Shown: in pieces, positions 25,379 through 34,268 of the stretch | Layout: every line of letters starts with the position of its first letter | How positions within the stretch are numbered: the stretch's first letter is position 1 | NCBI RefSeq assembly: GCF_014084125.1 | Contig: NZ_CP048405.1 | Location: 5,518,001-5,582,000, forward strand | Length of the DNA: 64,000 nt | Source of the DNA: Streptacidiphilus sp. PB12-B1b | GTDB lineage: Bacteria > Actinomycetota > Actinomycetes > Streptomycetales > Streptomycetaceae | Direction of reading: 5' to 3' | The notes under the pieces: generated by a model | Told to the model about the DNA's origin: nothing | What the model saw: the letters and a program-made list of their open reading frames with translations, nothing else | Database searches by the model: none | Translations under genes and position numbers: made by a program

Positions 25379-26260
25379 ATGGCGAGCACACCGGCACAGC
25401 AGGAACCCGAGCGGGCACTGGGACGAACGCGCCGCGAGGAGCTGCGGGGGTTCCTGCGGAGCCGCCGCGCCCGGCTCAAGCCCGAGGACGTGGGGCTGGC
25501 CTCGGGCGGTTGGCGTCGGACACCAGGACTGCGGCGTGAGGAAGTGGCGGTCCTCGCCGGCATCGGGGTCTCCTGGTACACGTGGCTGGAGCAGGGCCGG
25601 GACATCCAGGTGTCCTCCGAGGTACTGGAGGGCGTCAGCCGCGCGCTGCGGCTGAACGAGCCGGAACGAGCCCACATCTACCGGCTGGCGGGGCTGAACA
25701 CCCCCACCCCGCGCCACGAGGCGGAGGAGGCGCTCAAGGCCCGGCTGCGCCGTGTCGTCGACGGCTGGATGCCCTGCCCGGCACAGCTGGTGAACCGGCA
25801 CGGCGATGTCTGGGCGTTCAACGATTCGGCGCGCGCGGTGTTCGGGCTGGACGAGCCGGGCAGCAATCTGGTCTCCCGGTTCTTTCTCGACGCCGCGTGG
25901 CGCAACCGGTTCCCCGACACCGAGACAGAGGCCCGTGAGGCCATGGGCTTCTTCCGTACGCAGGCTGCGCGGTACCCGCATGACCCCTTCTTCAAGGAGA
26001 CCGCGCGTGAGCTGATCGCCCTCAGCCCGCTGTTCCGGCTGATGTGGGAGCGGCACGAGATGTCGCTGGCCCCCACCGGCCGTACCGTGTTCACCCACCC
26101 CGAGCTGGGAAGCCTCGCCTTCGAGCACACCACCTTCGACCTCACCGAGTTGTCGGAGTCGCGGCTGCACCTCTATCTCCCCGATGCGACGTCAGGCACG
26201 GCCGAGGACTTCGCCGCTCTGGTCGGCCGCCTCAGCCTCGACGCCCGCGCGCAGGTGTAG
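25379..26260 (+). CDS. XRE-family regulator with MmyB-like ligand-binding domain
   Basis: A 293-residue transcription factor. The N-terminal ~90 residues hold a helix-turn-helix (LRREEVAVLAGIGVSWYTWL, EQGRDIQVSSEVLEGVSRAL), followed by the PAS-like MmyB domain (RLRRVVDGWMPCPAQLVNRH, VWAFNDSARAVFG, RFFLDAAWRNRFPDT). This family is widespread in actinomycetes; its PAS-like domain is thought to bind a fatty-acid-like ligand. GGGGGAG precedes ATG 25379. It faces the operon at 12774-24928 and may control it, or only its own neighbour genes; the sequence does not settle this. Confidence 0.88.
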   Translation: MASTPAQQEPERALGRTRREELRGFLRSRRARLKPEDVGLASGGWRRTPGLRREEVAVLAGIGVSWYTWLEQGRDIQVSSEVLEGVSRALRLNEPERAHIYRLAGLNTPTPRHEAEEALKARLRRVVDGWMPCPAQLVNRHGDVWAFNDSARAVFGLDEPGSNLVSRFFLDAAWRNRFPDTETEAREAMGFFRTQAARYPHDPFFKETARELIALSPLFRLMWERHEMSLAPTGRTVFTHPELGSLAFEHTTFDLTELSESRLHLYLPDATSGTAEDFAALVGRLSLDARAQV

Positions 26261-26297
26261 CCGCCGGGGCAGCGGCGACCCCTGCTCGGCCATGCCA

Positions 26298-26328
26298 AGA
26301 GGGCCGACACTTCGGGTGTCGGCCCTCT
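26298..26328 (+). terminator. Strong hairpin terminator
   Basis: A perfect 13-base stem (AGAGGGCCGACAC at 26298-26310; GTGTCGGCCCTCT at 26316-26328) with a TTCGG loop lies 37 bases after the regulator stop. It can also serve the small convergent gene at 26357. Confidence 0.85.
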
Positions 26329-26356
26329 GCATTCACGCTGCGTTACGGTACTGGAG

Positions 26357-26515
26357 TCACCAGCGGTACCAGCGCCCGCCGCCGGAGCCACGGAACACGA
26401 AGCCCAGGACCCAGATCACCAGCACGACGATGGCGACCCACCACAAAATGTGGACCGCGAATCCGATGCCACCCAGGATCAGGGCCAGCAGCAGAACCAA
26501 AAGAAGTGCACCCAT
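26357..26515 (-). CDS. Small hydrophobic membrane protein (lmo0937-like)
   Basis: A 52-residue protein with two adjacent membrane segments (GALLLVLLLALILGGIGFAV; HILWWVAIVVLVIWVLGFVF) and a short Gly/Arg/Trp tail. This matches the pattern of the lmo0937/DUF5670 group of tiny bacterial membrane proteins of unknown, possibly stress-related, function. AAGGAGG lies nine bases before ATG 26515, which decides this start against the in-frame ATG at 26524. It is a single gene with no link to the clusters. Confidence 0.8.
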   Translation of the reverse strand: MGALLLVLLLALILGGIGFAVHILWWVAIVVLVIWVLGFVFRGSGGGRWYRW

Positions 26516-26747
26516 AGTTATCATCCTCCTTGCCCCACGCATGCCCGCATTCGGAGCAATCACGCCGACCGAGACTCCCCAGGGGCGAACGACGGCAGGC
26601 AGTGGCCTCCCGGGCCCCGGTGAGCGCGTGACGTGGCCCGGGGCGTGCAGGTCACGCCGGCGTCTCGCGTCTCAGGGCTGGACGGCGTTGGCAAATAGGC
26701 AGGGGCGTCAGACGCTGTTCCATCCCCATTGCGGGTAGTGGCACTAT

Positions 26748-27059
26748 ATGAACCACTTTGTAGACCTAGCATCCGGTTCGGTGGGATCGGTGGGCGTGAT
26801 CGCCATCGTCGTCGGGATCGTCATCGTGGTGTGCCTGATCGCGGCTTTCGTCTGGGGGGCCCGCCGCAAGGAACGAGACCAGGAACCACCCTCGGCGACG
26901 GCGGTAAAAAACCTCGATCGCAGCTCCACGGAACCGCCCGACCCGAACGACACCCCAGGATCCGGATCCTGGGCCACACACCCCAACACCCCCGGCCACG
27001 CCCCCCAGGGACCGGACTCGCCCGCCTCCCGACAAAGCCCAGGTCCGCGCGGCCAGTAG
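26748..27059 (+). CDS. Small single-pass membrane protein (DUF6479-like)
   Basis: A 103-residue protein with one strong N-terminal membrane helix (about residues 14-36, VGVIAIVVGIVIVVCLIAAF) followed by a positively charged WGARRKERD stop-transfer and a Pro/Ser-rich hydrophilic tail. The layout matches the DUF6479 proteins common in Streptomyces, of unknown function. No good ribosome site precedes ATG 26748; leaderless or weak translation is possible. 27060-27328 downstream shows no gene. Confidence 0.7.
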   Translation: MNHFVDLASGSVGSVGVIAIVVGIVIVVCLIAAFVWGARRKERDQEPPSATAVKNLDRSSTEPPDPNDTPGSGSWATHPNTPGHAPQGPDSPASRQSPGPRGQ

Positions 27060-27328
27060 CGTTCCGAGGCACTCTCGGACGCCCGCACCGTCGGAAGAGT
27101 GGGCACCCGCAGGCGGCGGCCCCGGCCGCCGATCCCCACCTGTCCCGGAGTGCGCCGGGCCGGTCACCAGCGCGGCAAGGCAGGTGCCGACGCCACGTAT
27201 ATGCTCGCCGCCGTGCGCCGTCGGCCGTGAGTGCGCCGCTTCGGTCGTGCCCAACGTAGCCGTGGTTACGTGTGAGACTCACGGTGCGCGGACGGCGGGA
27301 GCCGACCGATGGCGTACGGAGCGGGGGA

Positions 27329-28564
27329 ATGGTGCGTATGTGGCCCGACGTGATCCGGTCTGCGGCCGATCCCGGCCGCCGCCGGATCTTCGAGCGTGGT
27401 GACGTGATCGGCGCGGGCGCGCTGATTGCCTGCATGGCGGTCTCGGTGATCGCGGCTGACGGGGCGACGCTGAAGGTCGTCGTCGCCGTGCTCGGGCTCT
27501 GCGCGGAGTTGGGCATGGTGCTCAGTGGCCGGGCCCTGCCCACGCCGCTGACCTGGTTCGGCGTCGCGCTGACCATCGGGACCGGCTTCGCCGTCATGGC
27601 ACTCGTGCACGACGGGCTCGGCGAGGTTCCCGTGCTGGCCGGCGCCGCCGTGCTGCCGATGTGCGTCCCGGCCGGGCCGGTGCGCAACGCCTGCATCGCG
27701 CTGCTGGCGGCCGGCTTCGGCGTCGCGGTCATGGTGATCTTCGACAGCGTGGCCGGCCTGCTGTCGGCCGTCGGCGTGTGGCTGCTCGCCGACCGTTCGA
27801 TCGAGCACGCCGCGCTCCAGGCCGAGCGCGACCGCGCGGTCGCGCTGCTGGCCGAAGTGGAGGCGTCCCGGGCATCCCGGCAGGAGGCGGCGGCCCTCGA
27901 GGAGCGGCGGCGGATCGCCCACGAGTTGCACGACGTGCTCGCGCACAGCCTCGCCGGACTGTCCATGCAGCTGCAGGCGATCAGGGCGATCGCGCGGCGT
28001 GACGGTGCTCCGGCGACGCTGACCGAGCCGCTGGACCGCGCCGCCGGGCTGGCGCGCGATGGAGTGCAGGAGGCCCGCGCTGCGGTGAGTGCGCTGCGTT
28101 CCGTACCGCTCCGGGGCGTGGCCGATATCGACGGCCTGACCAGGGGGTTTCCGGGCGAGGCACGGTTGCGCATCAGCGGCCGGGCCGGTCGGCTCACACC
28201 CGAGGCCGGGCACGCGGTGTACCGGGCGGTGCAGGAGGCCATGACGAACGCGGCGCGGTACGCGACCGGCAGTGCCATCGACGTGGACCTGGCGTGGGAG
28301 GGCTCCGAGATGCGCGCTGTCGTGCGGGACCGTGGGCTGCCGGCCGGGCGCGGCCCGTCGGGAGTACAGGGCAGCGGCACGGGGCTGCGCGGCATGGCCG
28401 AGCGGATCGAGGCCGTCGGCGGCTCGTTGACCGTCGGACCTGCGCCCGAGGGACCGGGCTGGCGGATCGCGCTCCGTGTGCCGGTCGTGGAGGACGCCGG
28501 CAGCACTAACGCAGCCGGCACGAGTGCCGGCGGCGTCACGGCGGACGGGAAGGCGGGCGCGTGA
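27329..28564 (+). CDS. Sensor histidine kinase (NarL/DesK type)
   Basis: A 411-residue kinase. About four membrane helices at the N terminus (GAGALIACMAVSVIAADGAT to GVWLLADRS) lead to a coiled coil and the HisKA_3 motif EERRRIAHELHDVLAHSLAG with the phospho-acceptor His. The C-terminal ATPase domain contains VQEAMTNAARYA (N box) and GTGLRGMAERIEAVGGSL (G box). ATG 27329 has GGAG at seven bases and is preferred to GTG 27272. Its stop overlaps the response regulator start. The signal is unknown. Confidence 0.9.
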   Translation: MVRMWPDVIRSAADPGRRRIFERGDVIGAGALIACMAVSVIAADGATLKVVVAVLGLCAELGMVLSGRALPTPLTWFGVALTIGTGFAVMALVHDGLGEVPVLAGAAVLPMCVPAGPVRNACIALLAAGFGVAVMVIFDSVAGLLSAVGVWLLADRSIEHAALQAERDRAVALLAEVEASRASRQEAAALEERRRIAHELHDVLAHSLAGLSMQLQAIRAIARRDGAPATLTEPLDRAAGLARDGVQEARAAVSALRSVPLRGVADIDGLTRGFPGEARLRISGRAGRLTPEAGHAVYRAVQEAMTNAARYATGSAIDVDLAWEGSEMRAVVRDRGLPAGRGPSGVQGSGTGLRGMAERIEAVGGSLTVGPAPEGPGWRIALRVPVVEDAGSTNAAGTSAGGVTADGKAGA

Positions 28565-29247
28565 CCATTCGGGTGCTGGTCGCGGACGACCAGGCGGTGG
28601 TGCGTGACGGGGTGGCGCTGCTGCTGACCTCGGCGGAGGACATCGAGGTGGTCGGGCAGGCCGGTGACGGGAACGAGGCGGTGCGGCTCGCCCTGGCCGA
28701 GCGGCCCGACGTGGCTCTCGTGGACCTGCGGATGCCCGGGCTCGACGGCGCGCAGGTGACGGCCGAGGTAGTGGCAGCGGGTATGGGGACACGGGTGCTG
28801 GTCCTGACGACGTTCGCCGACGACGACGCGGTGATGCCTGCGCTGCGGGCCGGCGCCCTCGGCTACCTGACCAAGGACGCAACCGGCGAGGCGGTGCTGG
28901 CCGCGGTCCGGGATGTGGCGGCCGGTCGGACCGTCCTCGACCCGGCCGTGCAGCGGCGGCTGGTGCAACTCGTCGTGACGGAGCCCAAGGCGCCCGCCGC
29001 CGCGTCCGCGCCCTCGTCGGCGATGCTTCCACCCGAGGCCGAGGGGCTGACCAGGCGGGAGGTCGACGTCGTCCGGCTCCTGGCGAAGGGGCTGAACAAC
29101 CGGCAGGTGGCGCGCGAGCTGGTTGTCAGCCAGGCGACGGTGAAGACCCACCTCAACCACGTCCTGGCCAAGCTGGCGCTGGACGATCGCGGCGCGCTGA
29201 TCGCCTGGGCCTGGCGCTTCGGCCTGGTCGACAACACCGAGCAGTAG
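28561..29247 (+). CDS. Response regulator, NarL/LuxR family
   Basis: A 228-residue regulator. RVLVADDQAVVRDGVALLLT is the acidic pocket, the phospho-acceptor Asp lies in VALVDLRMPGLDG, TTFADDD and GYLTKDA are the switch Thr and Lys regions, and the C terminus is a LuxR-type helix-turn-helix (LTRREVDVVRLLAKGLNNRQ, then VSQATVKTHLNHVLAKL). GTG 28561 overlaps the kinase stop by four bases, so the two form a standard two-component pair. Possible targets are the downstream membrane protein and lipoprotein hydrolase. Confidence 0.93.
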   Translation: MTIRVLVADDQAVVRDGVALLLTSAEDIEVVGQAGDGNEAVRLALAERPDVALVDLRMPGLDGAQVTAEVVAAGMGTRVLVLTTFADDDAVMPALRAGALGYLTKDATGEAVLAAVRDVAAGRTVLDPAVQRRLVQLVVTEPKAPAAASAPSSAMLPPEAEGLTRREVDVVRLLAKGLNNRQVARELVVSQATVKTHLNHVLAKLALDDRGALIAWAWRFGLVDNTEQ

Positions 29248-29320
29248 CGGCGCGGACTTCAACCCGGGTTGCACCCCTGGGTTGAAGGAGTTCGGGGCGC
29301 ATCGGCGGATGCTCTCAGAC

Positions 29321-29863
29321 ATGACAACGACCGACTGGTTCATCGACATCGCGCTCCTGCTCATCGTTCTTCGCCAGATGCGCGAGGAGCGGCTGACCAC
29401 CCGCACCATCCTGCTCCCGCTCGGCATGATCGCCTGGGCCGCCGACAACTACCTGACCGACATCCCGACCGCCGGCAACGACGTGCTGCTGGCCGTGATC
29501 TTCGCGGCCACCGGGGTCGTCTTCGGCCTCGCCGGCGGTCTGCTCACCCGCGTCCGGCACGCGGGCGGGCACGTGCTGATCAAGGCCTCCCGCAGCGCGG
29601 CCGCACTCTGGATCATCAGCATGGGCTTCCGCCTGGGCTTCGCGGTGTGGTCCACGCATCCCTCCGGCGCCGCGCACCTGACCAGCTTCTCCGCCGCACA
29701 CGACGTCACCGGCGGCCAGGCCTGGGTCGTCGCCCTGCTCCTGATGGCGGTCGGCGAGGTCGTCGTCCGCCTGGGCACGATCATCATCCGCGGCCGGCTG
29801 CTGCAGGCACGGGTCGATCGCAACGCGCACAAGCCGGCCCACCGCACGGGCGCCTACGTCTGA
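29321..29863 (+). CDS. Integral membrane protein, unknown function
   Basis: About 180 residues with several hydrophobic helices (WFIDIALLLIVLRQ; ILLPLGMIAWAADNYLT; LLAVIFAATGVVFGLAGGLL; AAALWIISMGFRLGFAVW; WVVALLLMAVGEVVVRLGTI). The layout is similar to the CcdC/DUF1453-like membrane proteins of actinomycetes. I chose MTTTDW at 29321; MLSDM at 29309 is also possible. It follows the response regulator by 73 bases and may be under its control. Confidence 0.7.
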   Translation: MTTTDWFIDIALLLIVLRQMREERLTTRTILLPLGMIAWAADNYLTDIPTAGNDVLLAVIFAATGVVFGLAGGLLTRVRHAGGHVLIKASRSAAALWIISMGFRLGFAVWSTHPSGAAHLTSFSAAHDVTGGQAWVVALLLMAVGEVVVRLGTIIIRGRLLQARVDRNAHKPAHRTGAYV

Positions 29864-29964
29864 GCCGCGAAACAGCCTGCGGCACGGCGCTCGACCCGCG
29901 CACCGAACCCACAGCCCATCCTGCTCACCACCCCACCCGCACCTGATCAGCACGGAGGCCCCTC

Positions 29965-31005
29965 ATGTCCGCACCGCACCGCACGCCGCGTGCCCTCACC
30001 CTGCATCGGCTGGCCGTGGCCGCGGCCGTCGCCACGGTGGCCCTCGGAGCGGTCGCCTGTTCGTCCGGCGGCGGGCACGCGACCAGCGCTTCGCGCAGCA
30101 AGCCGAGCACGCAGGCCACGACAGTGACCGCCACCACGGCGGCGGCGACCATCGTCCCGAACTCCGCCCTGAGCGGGCCGGGCGCGTTCCTCGGGCCGGT
30201 GCGCCAGATCCCGGTCGACGGCATCACGATCGGCTACCGCCAGTTCGGCTCCGGCCCCGACCTCATCATGGTCATGGGCGACACCGGCACCATGAGCGAC
30301 TGGACGGTCAACCTGTTGAGCCGGCTCGGCCGGCACTACCACGTCACGATCTTCGACAACCGCGGCGTCGGCTACACGACCGACGACACCTCGGTCCCCG
30401 ACACCATCCCCCTCATGGCGGACGACACCGTCGGTCTGATCAAGGCGCTGGGTCTGCGGCACCCCACGCTGCTCGGCTGGTCGATGGGCGGCGAGATCGG
30501 CCTGACCGTCGCCGCGCTGCACCCGGGTGCGATCAGCGCGTTGGTGAGCACCGGCGGCGACCTCGGCGGCAGCCAGGCCATCAACACCCCGCCCGCCGTG
30601 GCCGAGGAGCTCAACAGCCCCAGGACCACGGGGCCGCAGATGCTGGACCTGCTCTTCCCCGCCGACGCCACCGCCGCGCGGACCGCGTACATCGAGCAGC
30701 TCGGTCTGATCCCGCCGGAGAAGGTCGGCATCGAGACGCTGCTGCGTCAGTACCAGGCCGGACAGGCGTACGGGTCCTTCGAGGGCACCTGGGACAAGCT
30801 GCCCGACAGCACCATCCCGATGCTGATCACCAATGGCTCCCTCGACGAGATCACCCCGCCCGGAAACGCGAGCATCATCACTCAGCGGGCCAAGCACGCC
30901 AAGCTGGTCCTCTTCCCCGACGCCGGCCACGCGATGCTCGTCCAGGACTCCGGCCGGTTCGTCTCCCTGGTGACTGAGTTCACCAAGGCGTCAGGCATCG
31001 AATAG
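29965..31005 (+). CDS. Secreted lipoprotein alpha/beta hydrolase
   Basis: A 346-residue protein with a lipoprotein signal (LALHR-rich n-region, AVAAAVATVALGAVAC lipobox, Cys32) and a Thr/Ser/Ala-rich spacer, then an alpha/beta hydrolase domain: GYRQFGSGPDLIMVMGDTGT, FDNRGVGYT, LLGWSMGGEIGLTVA (nucleophile elbow with Ser), NGSLDEITPP (Asp) and FPDAGHAMLVQD (His). It would be anchored outside the membrane and hydrolyse a small ester or peptide-like substrate. A role in immunity for the adjacent RiPP cluster is possible but unsupported. Confidence 0.87.
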   Translation: MSAPHRTPRALTLHRLAVAAAVATVALGAVACSSGGGHATSASRSKPSTQATTVTATTAAATIVPNSALSGPGAFLGPVRQIPVDGITIGYRQFGSGPDLIMVMGDTGTMSDWTVNLLSRLGRHYHVTIFDNRGVGYTTDDTSVPDTIPLMADDTVGLIKALGLRHPTLLGWSMGGEIGLTVAALHPGAISALVSTGGDLGGSQAINTPPAVAEELNSPRTTGPQMLDLLFPADATAARTAYIEQLGLIPPEKVGIETLLRQYQAGQAYGSFEGTWDKLPDSTIPMLITNGSLDEITPPGNASIITQRAKHAKLVLFPDAGHAMLVQDSGRFVSLVTEFTKASGIE

Positions 31006-31085
31006 CAGACCACTTCGGACGGCGACGACCGGAGACGCTGCTGGAGCAGGCGGTGCGCGGCACCCGCACGACGCCGCGCTCCCGC

Positions 31086-31151
31086 AGCCCTCGTGTGGCC
31101 CTCGCGCGGCCCTCGCGCGGCCCTCGCGCGGCCCTCGTGCAGCCCTCGCGC
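31086..31151. repeat. Six tandem 11-base units
   Basis: Six head-to-tail copies of GGCCCTCGCGC with one or two changes in the outer copies (31086-31096, 31097-31107, 31108-31118, 31119-31129, 31130-31140, 31141-31151). The unit length is not a multiple of three and no credible gene covers it. It sits in the 336-base gap between the lipoprotein hydrolase and the RiPP precursor, which otherwise shows no gene. Confidence 0.85.
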
Positions 31152-31341
31152 GGCAGCAAGTTGCCACTTCCCGCGCGCATTCCGAATCCGGGCCGTGCAG
31201 GTTCCTGCAGCCAGATCTCCTTGCCGCGTGGTGAGTTGTGGCCGGAAGATGGCAGATGCTCCACGTCCGGGCGGCTTCGGCGCCCGGACGACCCGGAGTT
31301 CCCGCGTTCCCCGAGCAAGTCCTAGAAAGGACCGATGAACC

Positions 31342-31539
31342 ATGAGCGTTGACTTCGCCGCCTTCGACCTGACCGAGCTGGCCGTCCTGGACGTCGACGC
31401 CTCCGCCCCGCAGGGCCGCACCACGCTCCTCCCCAACAACCTGGAGGACCTGCTCGGCAAGCCGGGCATGGAGGTGACCGTGGAACCGATGTGCTGCTCC
31501 TGCGTCTCCTGCGTCGTCGCCAACGACATCAGCCAGTGA
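31342..31539 (+). CDS. Azole-forming (TOMM/thiopeptide-like) RiPP precursor peptide
   Basis: A 65-residue peptide. The leader is acidic and hydrophobic (FAAFDLTELAVLDVDA, then NNLEDLLGKPGMEV), like leaders of thiopeptide and linear azole peptides. The C terminus, residues 50-65, is MCCSCVSCVVANDISQ: Cys51, 52, 54, 57 and Ser53, 56, 64 are candidates for thiazole/oxazole formation or dehydration. GAAAGGA lies upstream of ATG 31342. It is followed by a LanB-type enzyme, an E1-like protein, a YcaO and a dehydrogenase, the standard azole-installing set. The cleavage site and the mature structure cannot be read from sequence. Confidence 0.85.
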   Translation: MSVDFAAFDLTELAVLDVDASAPQGRTTLLPNNLEDLLGKPGMEVTVEPMCCSCVSCVVANDISQ

Positions 31540-31587
31540 CCCTGCCCCACCCTCGACGCCCCTGGCTCTGAGGCCGGCGTCCCCCTA

Positions 31588-31604
31588 GCCCGGCAGCTCC
31601 GGGC
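31588..31604 (+). terminator. Hairpin after the precursor gene (possible attenuator)
   Basis: GCCCGG (31588-31593) and CCGGGC (31599-31604) form a 6-base stem with a 5-base loop, 48 bases after the precursor stop. A partial terminator here would give more precursor than enzyme transcript, as in many RiPP operons. Confidence 0.45.
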
Positions 31605-31760
31605 CGGCCCCGTGCGTTTCCTCGCCCCAGCTCACTGGAGGCGGGCAGACGCGTCCCACCTGGAGTCACCATCAGTCGATCCGGACCAGGTCAGGCCACC
31701 CACTCACAAGAACCGACGACCGGTCACCCCCTGGGACCGGCCGGCCTCGCCGACACCGCC

Positions 31761-34268
31761 ATGGTGCGCGTCAACCCGTTGCCCGGACGCCGCCTGGGCA
31801 CCGCCGCCCTGACCGGGGCGATCACCGCGCTGACCGAGGCGGAGCGGCAGTGCGCCGCGCTGGTCGACGCCGCCCGCGCCGAGCTGTTCGACCTCGCCGC
31901 GGGCGCCGACGGCCACGAGCTGCGGACCGTCCTGGAGCTCAAGCGCGCGGTCCACAACCAGCGCACCCCCAAACCATCGGCTGCGAGCCGCAGTTGGCCT
32001 GCCGCGACCAGCGCCTGGCTGGCCGCCCGGCAGCGCGGCGACCTCGCGCGGAGCGTGCTGACCACGGGCTACGAGAGCTGCCTCGCCGAGGAGCGGGCCG
32101 CCCTCGCGCAGACGGTCGCGGCCGAGCCGTTCCAGGTATCCCTGGCGCTCACCTCGCCCGGGGTCCTCGCGGCCGTGCGCCGTTACGCGCGCAGCGCCGG
32201 CCGCCCCTCCAAGCAGGACCGGAAGTCGGAGCGGGGCATCCTGCAGCACCTGGCACGGGCCATGGTGCGCACCTCGCCGCTGGCCCGGTTCACCGCCGTC
32301 GGCTTCGCCTCCTGGTACGAGCAGGGCACCGCGCTCGACCGGGTCACCTTCCAGCGCCGCCGGACGCACCCGGTCGTCTCGGTGGACCGGGCCCTGTTCG
32401 CCGCCCTCGTCGACGGCCTGCTGCCGGCGGGCGGCGAAGCGGCGCCGGCGGCCACCGTACGGCGCAACCCCTCGCTGCACACCACCCAGGACGCCGTACG
32501 GTTCCGCCGACGCGAGGGCGCGCAGATCCGGGTGCTCTCCACCCCGCTCACCCCGCACCTCGCCACCCTGCTGGACCTCCTCACGCTGGGGCCGGTCCCG
32601 CCCGCCGAGCTGGGCCGGGCACTGACGGACCGTCTGGGCTGCACCGGGCAGCAGGCCGCACAACTGGTCCTGGCCGCGTGCGAGGCACAGATCCTGCTGC
32701 CCGGGCCGGTCCTGGACGAGCAGGCGGCGGATCCCCTGCCGGCCGCCCTGGAACTGCTGCGCGGGCACGACCCGGCCGCGGCCACCGCCCTGGCCGACGC
32801 GGCCTCCTCGCTCGACCGTCTCCCGCACGCCACCGTGACGGAGCGGGTGGCCCTGCTGAACCGCCTGGACGCGGTGCAGCAGCAGCTGACCGGGCACGGC
32901 ACCCGGCCGGGGCGGCTGCGGGTCAACGAGGACTACGTGCTCGACCCGTTCGCGGTCTCGGCCGACGGCTACCGGCCGGCGCTCGACGACTTGGCCGAGG
33001 TCGCGGAGTTCGCTGGGCTCTTCGAGCGCCACCACGGGCTGCGGGCGCTGGCGTGCGCCCTGTTCGTCGAGCGCTTCGGTGCTGGAGCCTCGGTCCCGCT
33101 GGTCGACCACGCCACCGCTTTGGTCGGGGCGCTGCGCGGTGCCGAGGCCCGCCTCACCGAGCCGGACGGGAACGTCGGTCCGCGTGACGGTTCGCTGGCC
33201 CAGCTGCTGAAGGCGCGCGCCGCCGCCGTGCGGACGATCGGCGAGCGGATCGCCCGGCACCGGGCCGAGCGGCCGCAGGCCGAGGAACTGGCGCTGGAGC
33301 CCGGTCTGCTGGCCGAGTTGGCCGCCGCGCTGCCCGAGCGGTTCCGGCGCCCGGCCGCCTCCTACGGGCTGACGGTCCAGCCGGTGGCGGGTCGGCTTGT
33401 GCTCAACGGGTGCTTCCCCGGCCACGGCATGCTCGGCATGCGCTTCCTCGGCGCGGACCGCGAGCTGGGCGGCCGGGCGGCCGAGTCGATCGCCCGGCGC
33501 GCCACGGCGGTCTTCTCGGCGGACGGCGTCGAGCCGTGCGAGGACCGCGGCCTGCACGGGTTCAACATCAACCACCGCGTCCCGCTCCTGGAGCGGACCG
33601 TCACCCCCGGCCGGTGGCTCGGGATCCGGCTCGCCCACGACCCCGACCGCGACGAGCTGGTGCTGCTGGACGCCGACGGCGCCCGGGTGCGTCCGGTCAC
33701 GCTGGGCATGCGCTGGCAGGAGCTGCACCCGGCCCCGCTGCGCATCGCCACGCTGCTGGTCGACACCAGTACGGTGGCGGTCGACGCCTTCGGCTGGGAG
33801 CGGCCCCCTGCGAGCGAAGCACCGCACCGCACTTTGGCGTCACCACGATTGACGGTAGGTCAGGTAGTTCTGCAGCGCCGCCGCTGGTATCCCGGGGCCG
33901 ACTTCCCGTCCGCGCCGGGCCTCACCGAGGCGGCGCGGCACCTGATCGACCTCACGGCCTGGCGGGCGGTGCACGCGGTCCCGGACGAGGTCGTGATCAA
34001 GACCGGCTCCGACCGGGCGGCCCCGGCCCGCATACCGGCGGGCGGCGGCCGACCGGCGCAGTGGCGGCCGGAGAAGCCGCAGTACGCCGACCTGGCCAGC
34101 GCGCTGGCGGTCCGGGCGCTGCCCTGGTACCTGGACCGCCGCACCCCCGGCAGCTACCTGGAGGAGGCACTGCCGGGGGTGCACCGGGGGCGCCACGCCG
34201 TCGAGTGGGTCATCGAGTTCGACCGCCCCGCCGGGGCCCGATTCCAGCTGAGGACGTCATGCGAGTGA
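31761..34268 (+). CDS. LanB-type dehydratase, glutamylation domain only
   Basis: An 835-residue protein matching the Lant_dehydr_N (tRNA-dependent glutamylation) domain throughout: N-terminal VRVNPLPGRRLG, LARAMVRTSPLARFTAVGFA, RLRVNEDYVLDPFAVSADG, FPGHGMLGMRFLG, FNINHRVPLLE and VIKTGSDRAAPARI. In thiopeptide systems such enzymes use Glu-tRNA to activate Ser/Thr for dehydration. The SpaB_C elimination domain that completes dehydration is absent from this protein and not seen in the window. A peptide-aminoacyl-tRNA ligase (PEARL-like) role is an alternative. The N-terminal start is approximate because no ribosome site is visible at 31761. It overlaps the next gene by 10 bases. Confidence 0.87.
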   Translation: MVRVNPLPGRRLGTAALTGAITALTEAERQCAALVDAARAELFDLAAGADGHELRTVLELKRAVHNQRTPKPSAASRSWPAATSAWLAARQRGDLARSVLTTGYESCLAEERAALAQTVAAEPFQVSLALTSPGVLAAVRRYARSAGRPSKQDRKSERGILQHLARAMVRTSPLARFTAVGFASWYEQGTALDRVTFQRRRTHPVVSVDRALFAALVDGLLPAGGEAAPAATVRRNPSLHTTQDAVRFRRREGAQIRVLSTPLTPHLATLLDLLTLGPVPPAELGRALTDRLGCTGQQAAQLVLAACEAQILLPGPVLDEQAADPLPAALELLRGHDPAAATALADAASSLDRLPHATVTERVALLNRLDAVQQQLTGHGTRPGRLRVNEDYVLDPFAVSADGYRPALDDLAEVAEFAGLFERHHGLRALACALFVERFGAGASVPLVDHATALVGALRGAEARLTEPDGNVGPRDGSLAQLLKARAAAVRTIGERIARHRAERPQAEELALEPGLLAELAAALPERFRRPAASYGLTVQPVAGRLVLNGCFPGHGMLGMRFLGADRELGGRAAESIARRATAVFSADGVEPCEDRGLHGFNINHRVPLLERTVTPGRWLGIRLAHDPDRDELVLLDADGARVRPVTLGMRWQELHPAPLRIATLLVDTSTVAVDAFGWERPPASEAPHRTLASPRLTVGQVVLQRRRWYPGADFPSAPGLTEAARHLIDLTAWRAVHAVPDEVVIKTGSDRAAPARIPAGGGRPAQWRPEKPQYADLASALAVRALPWYLDRRTPGSYLEEALPGVHRGRHAVEWVIEFDRPAGARFQLRTSCE

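Noticed and set aside
26821-29448. Very long open frame (875 codons) on the minus strand
   Set aside because: It is antisense to the kinase, response regulator and membrane protein genes, has Arg/Pro/Ala-rich composition and no domain; it is a shadow of high-GC coding on the other strand.
31704-33827. 707-codon minus-strand frame over the LanB-type gene
   Set aside because: Antisense shadow, repetitive Arg/Gly/Gln composition, while the plus strand has clear family motifs.
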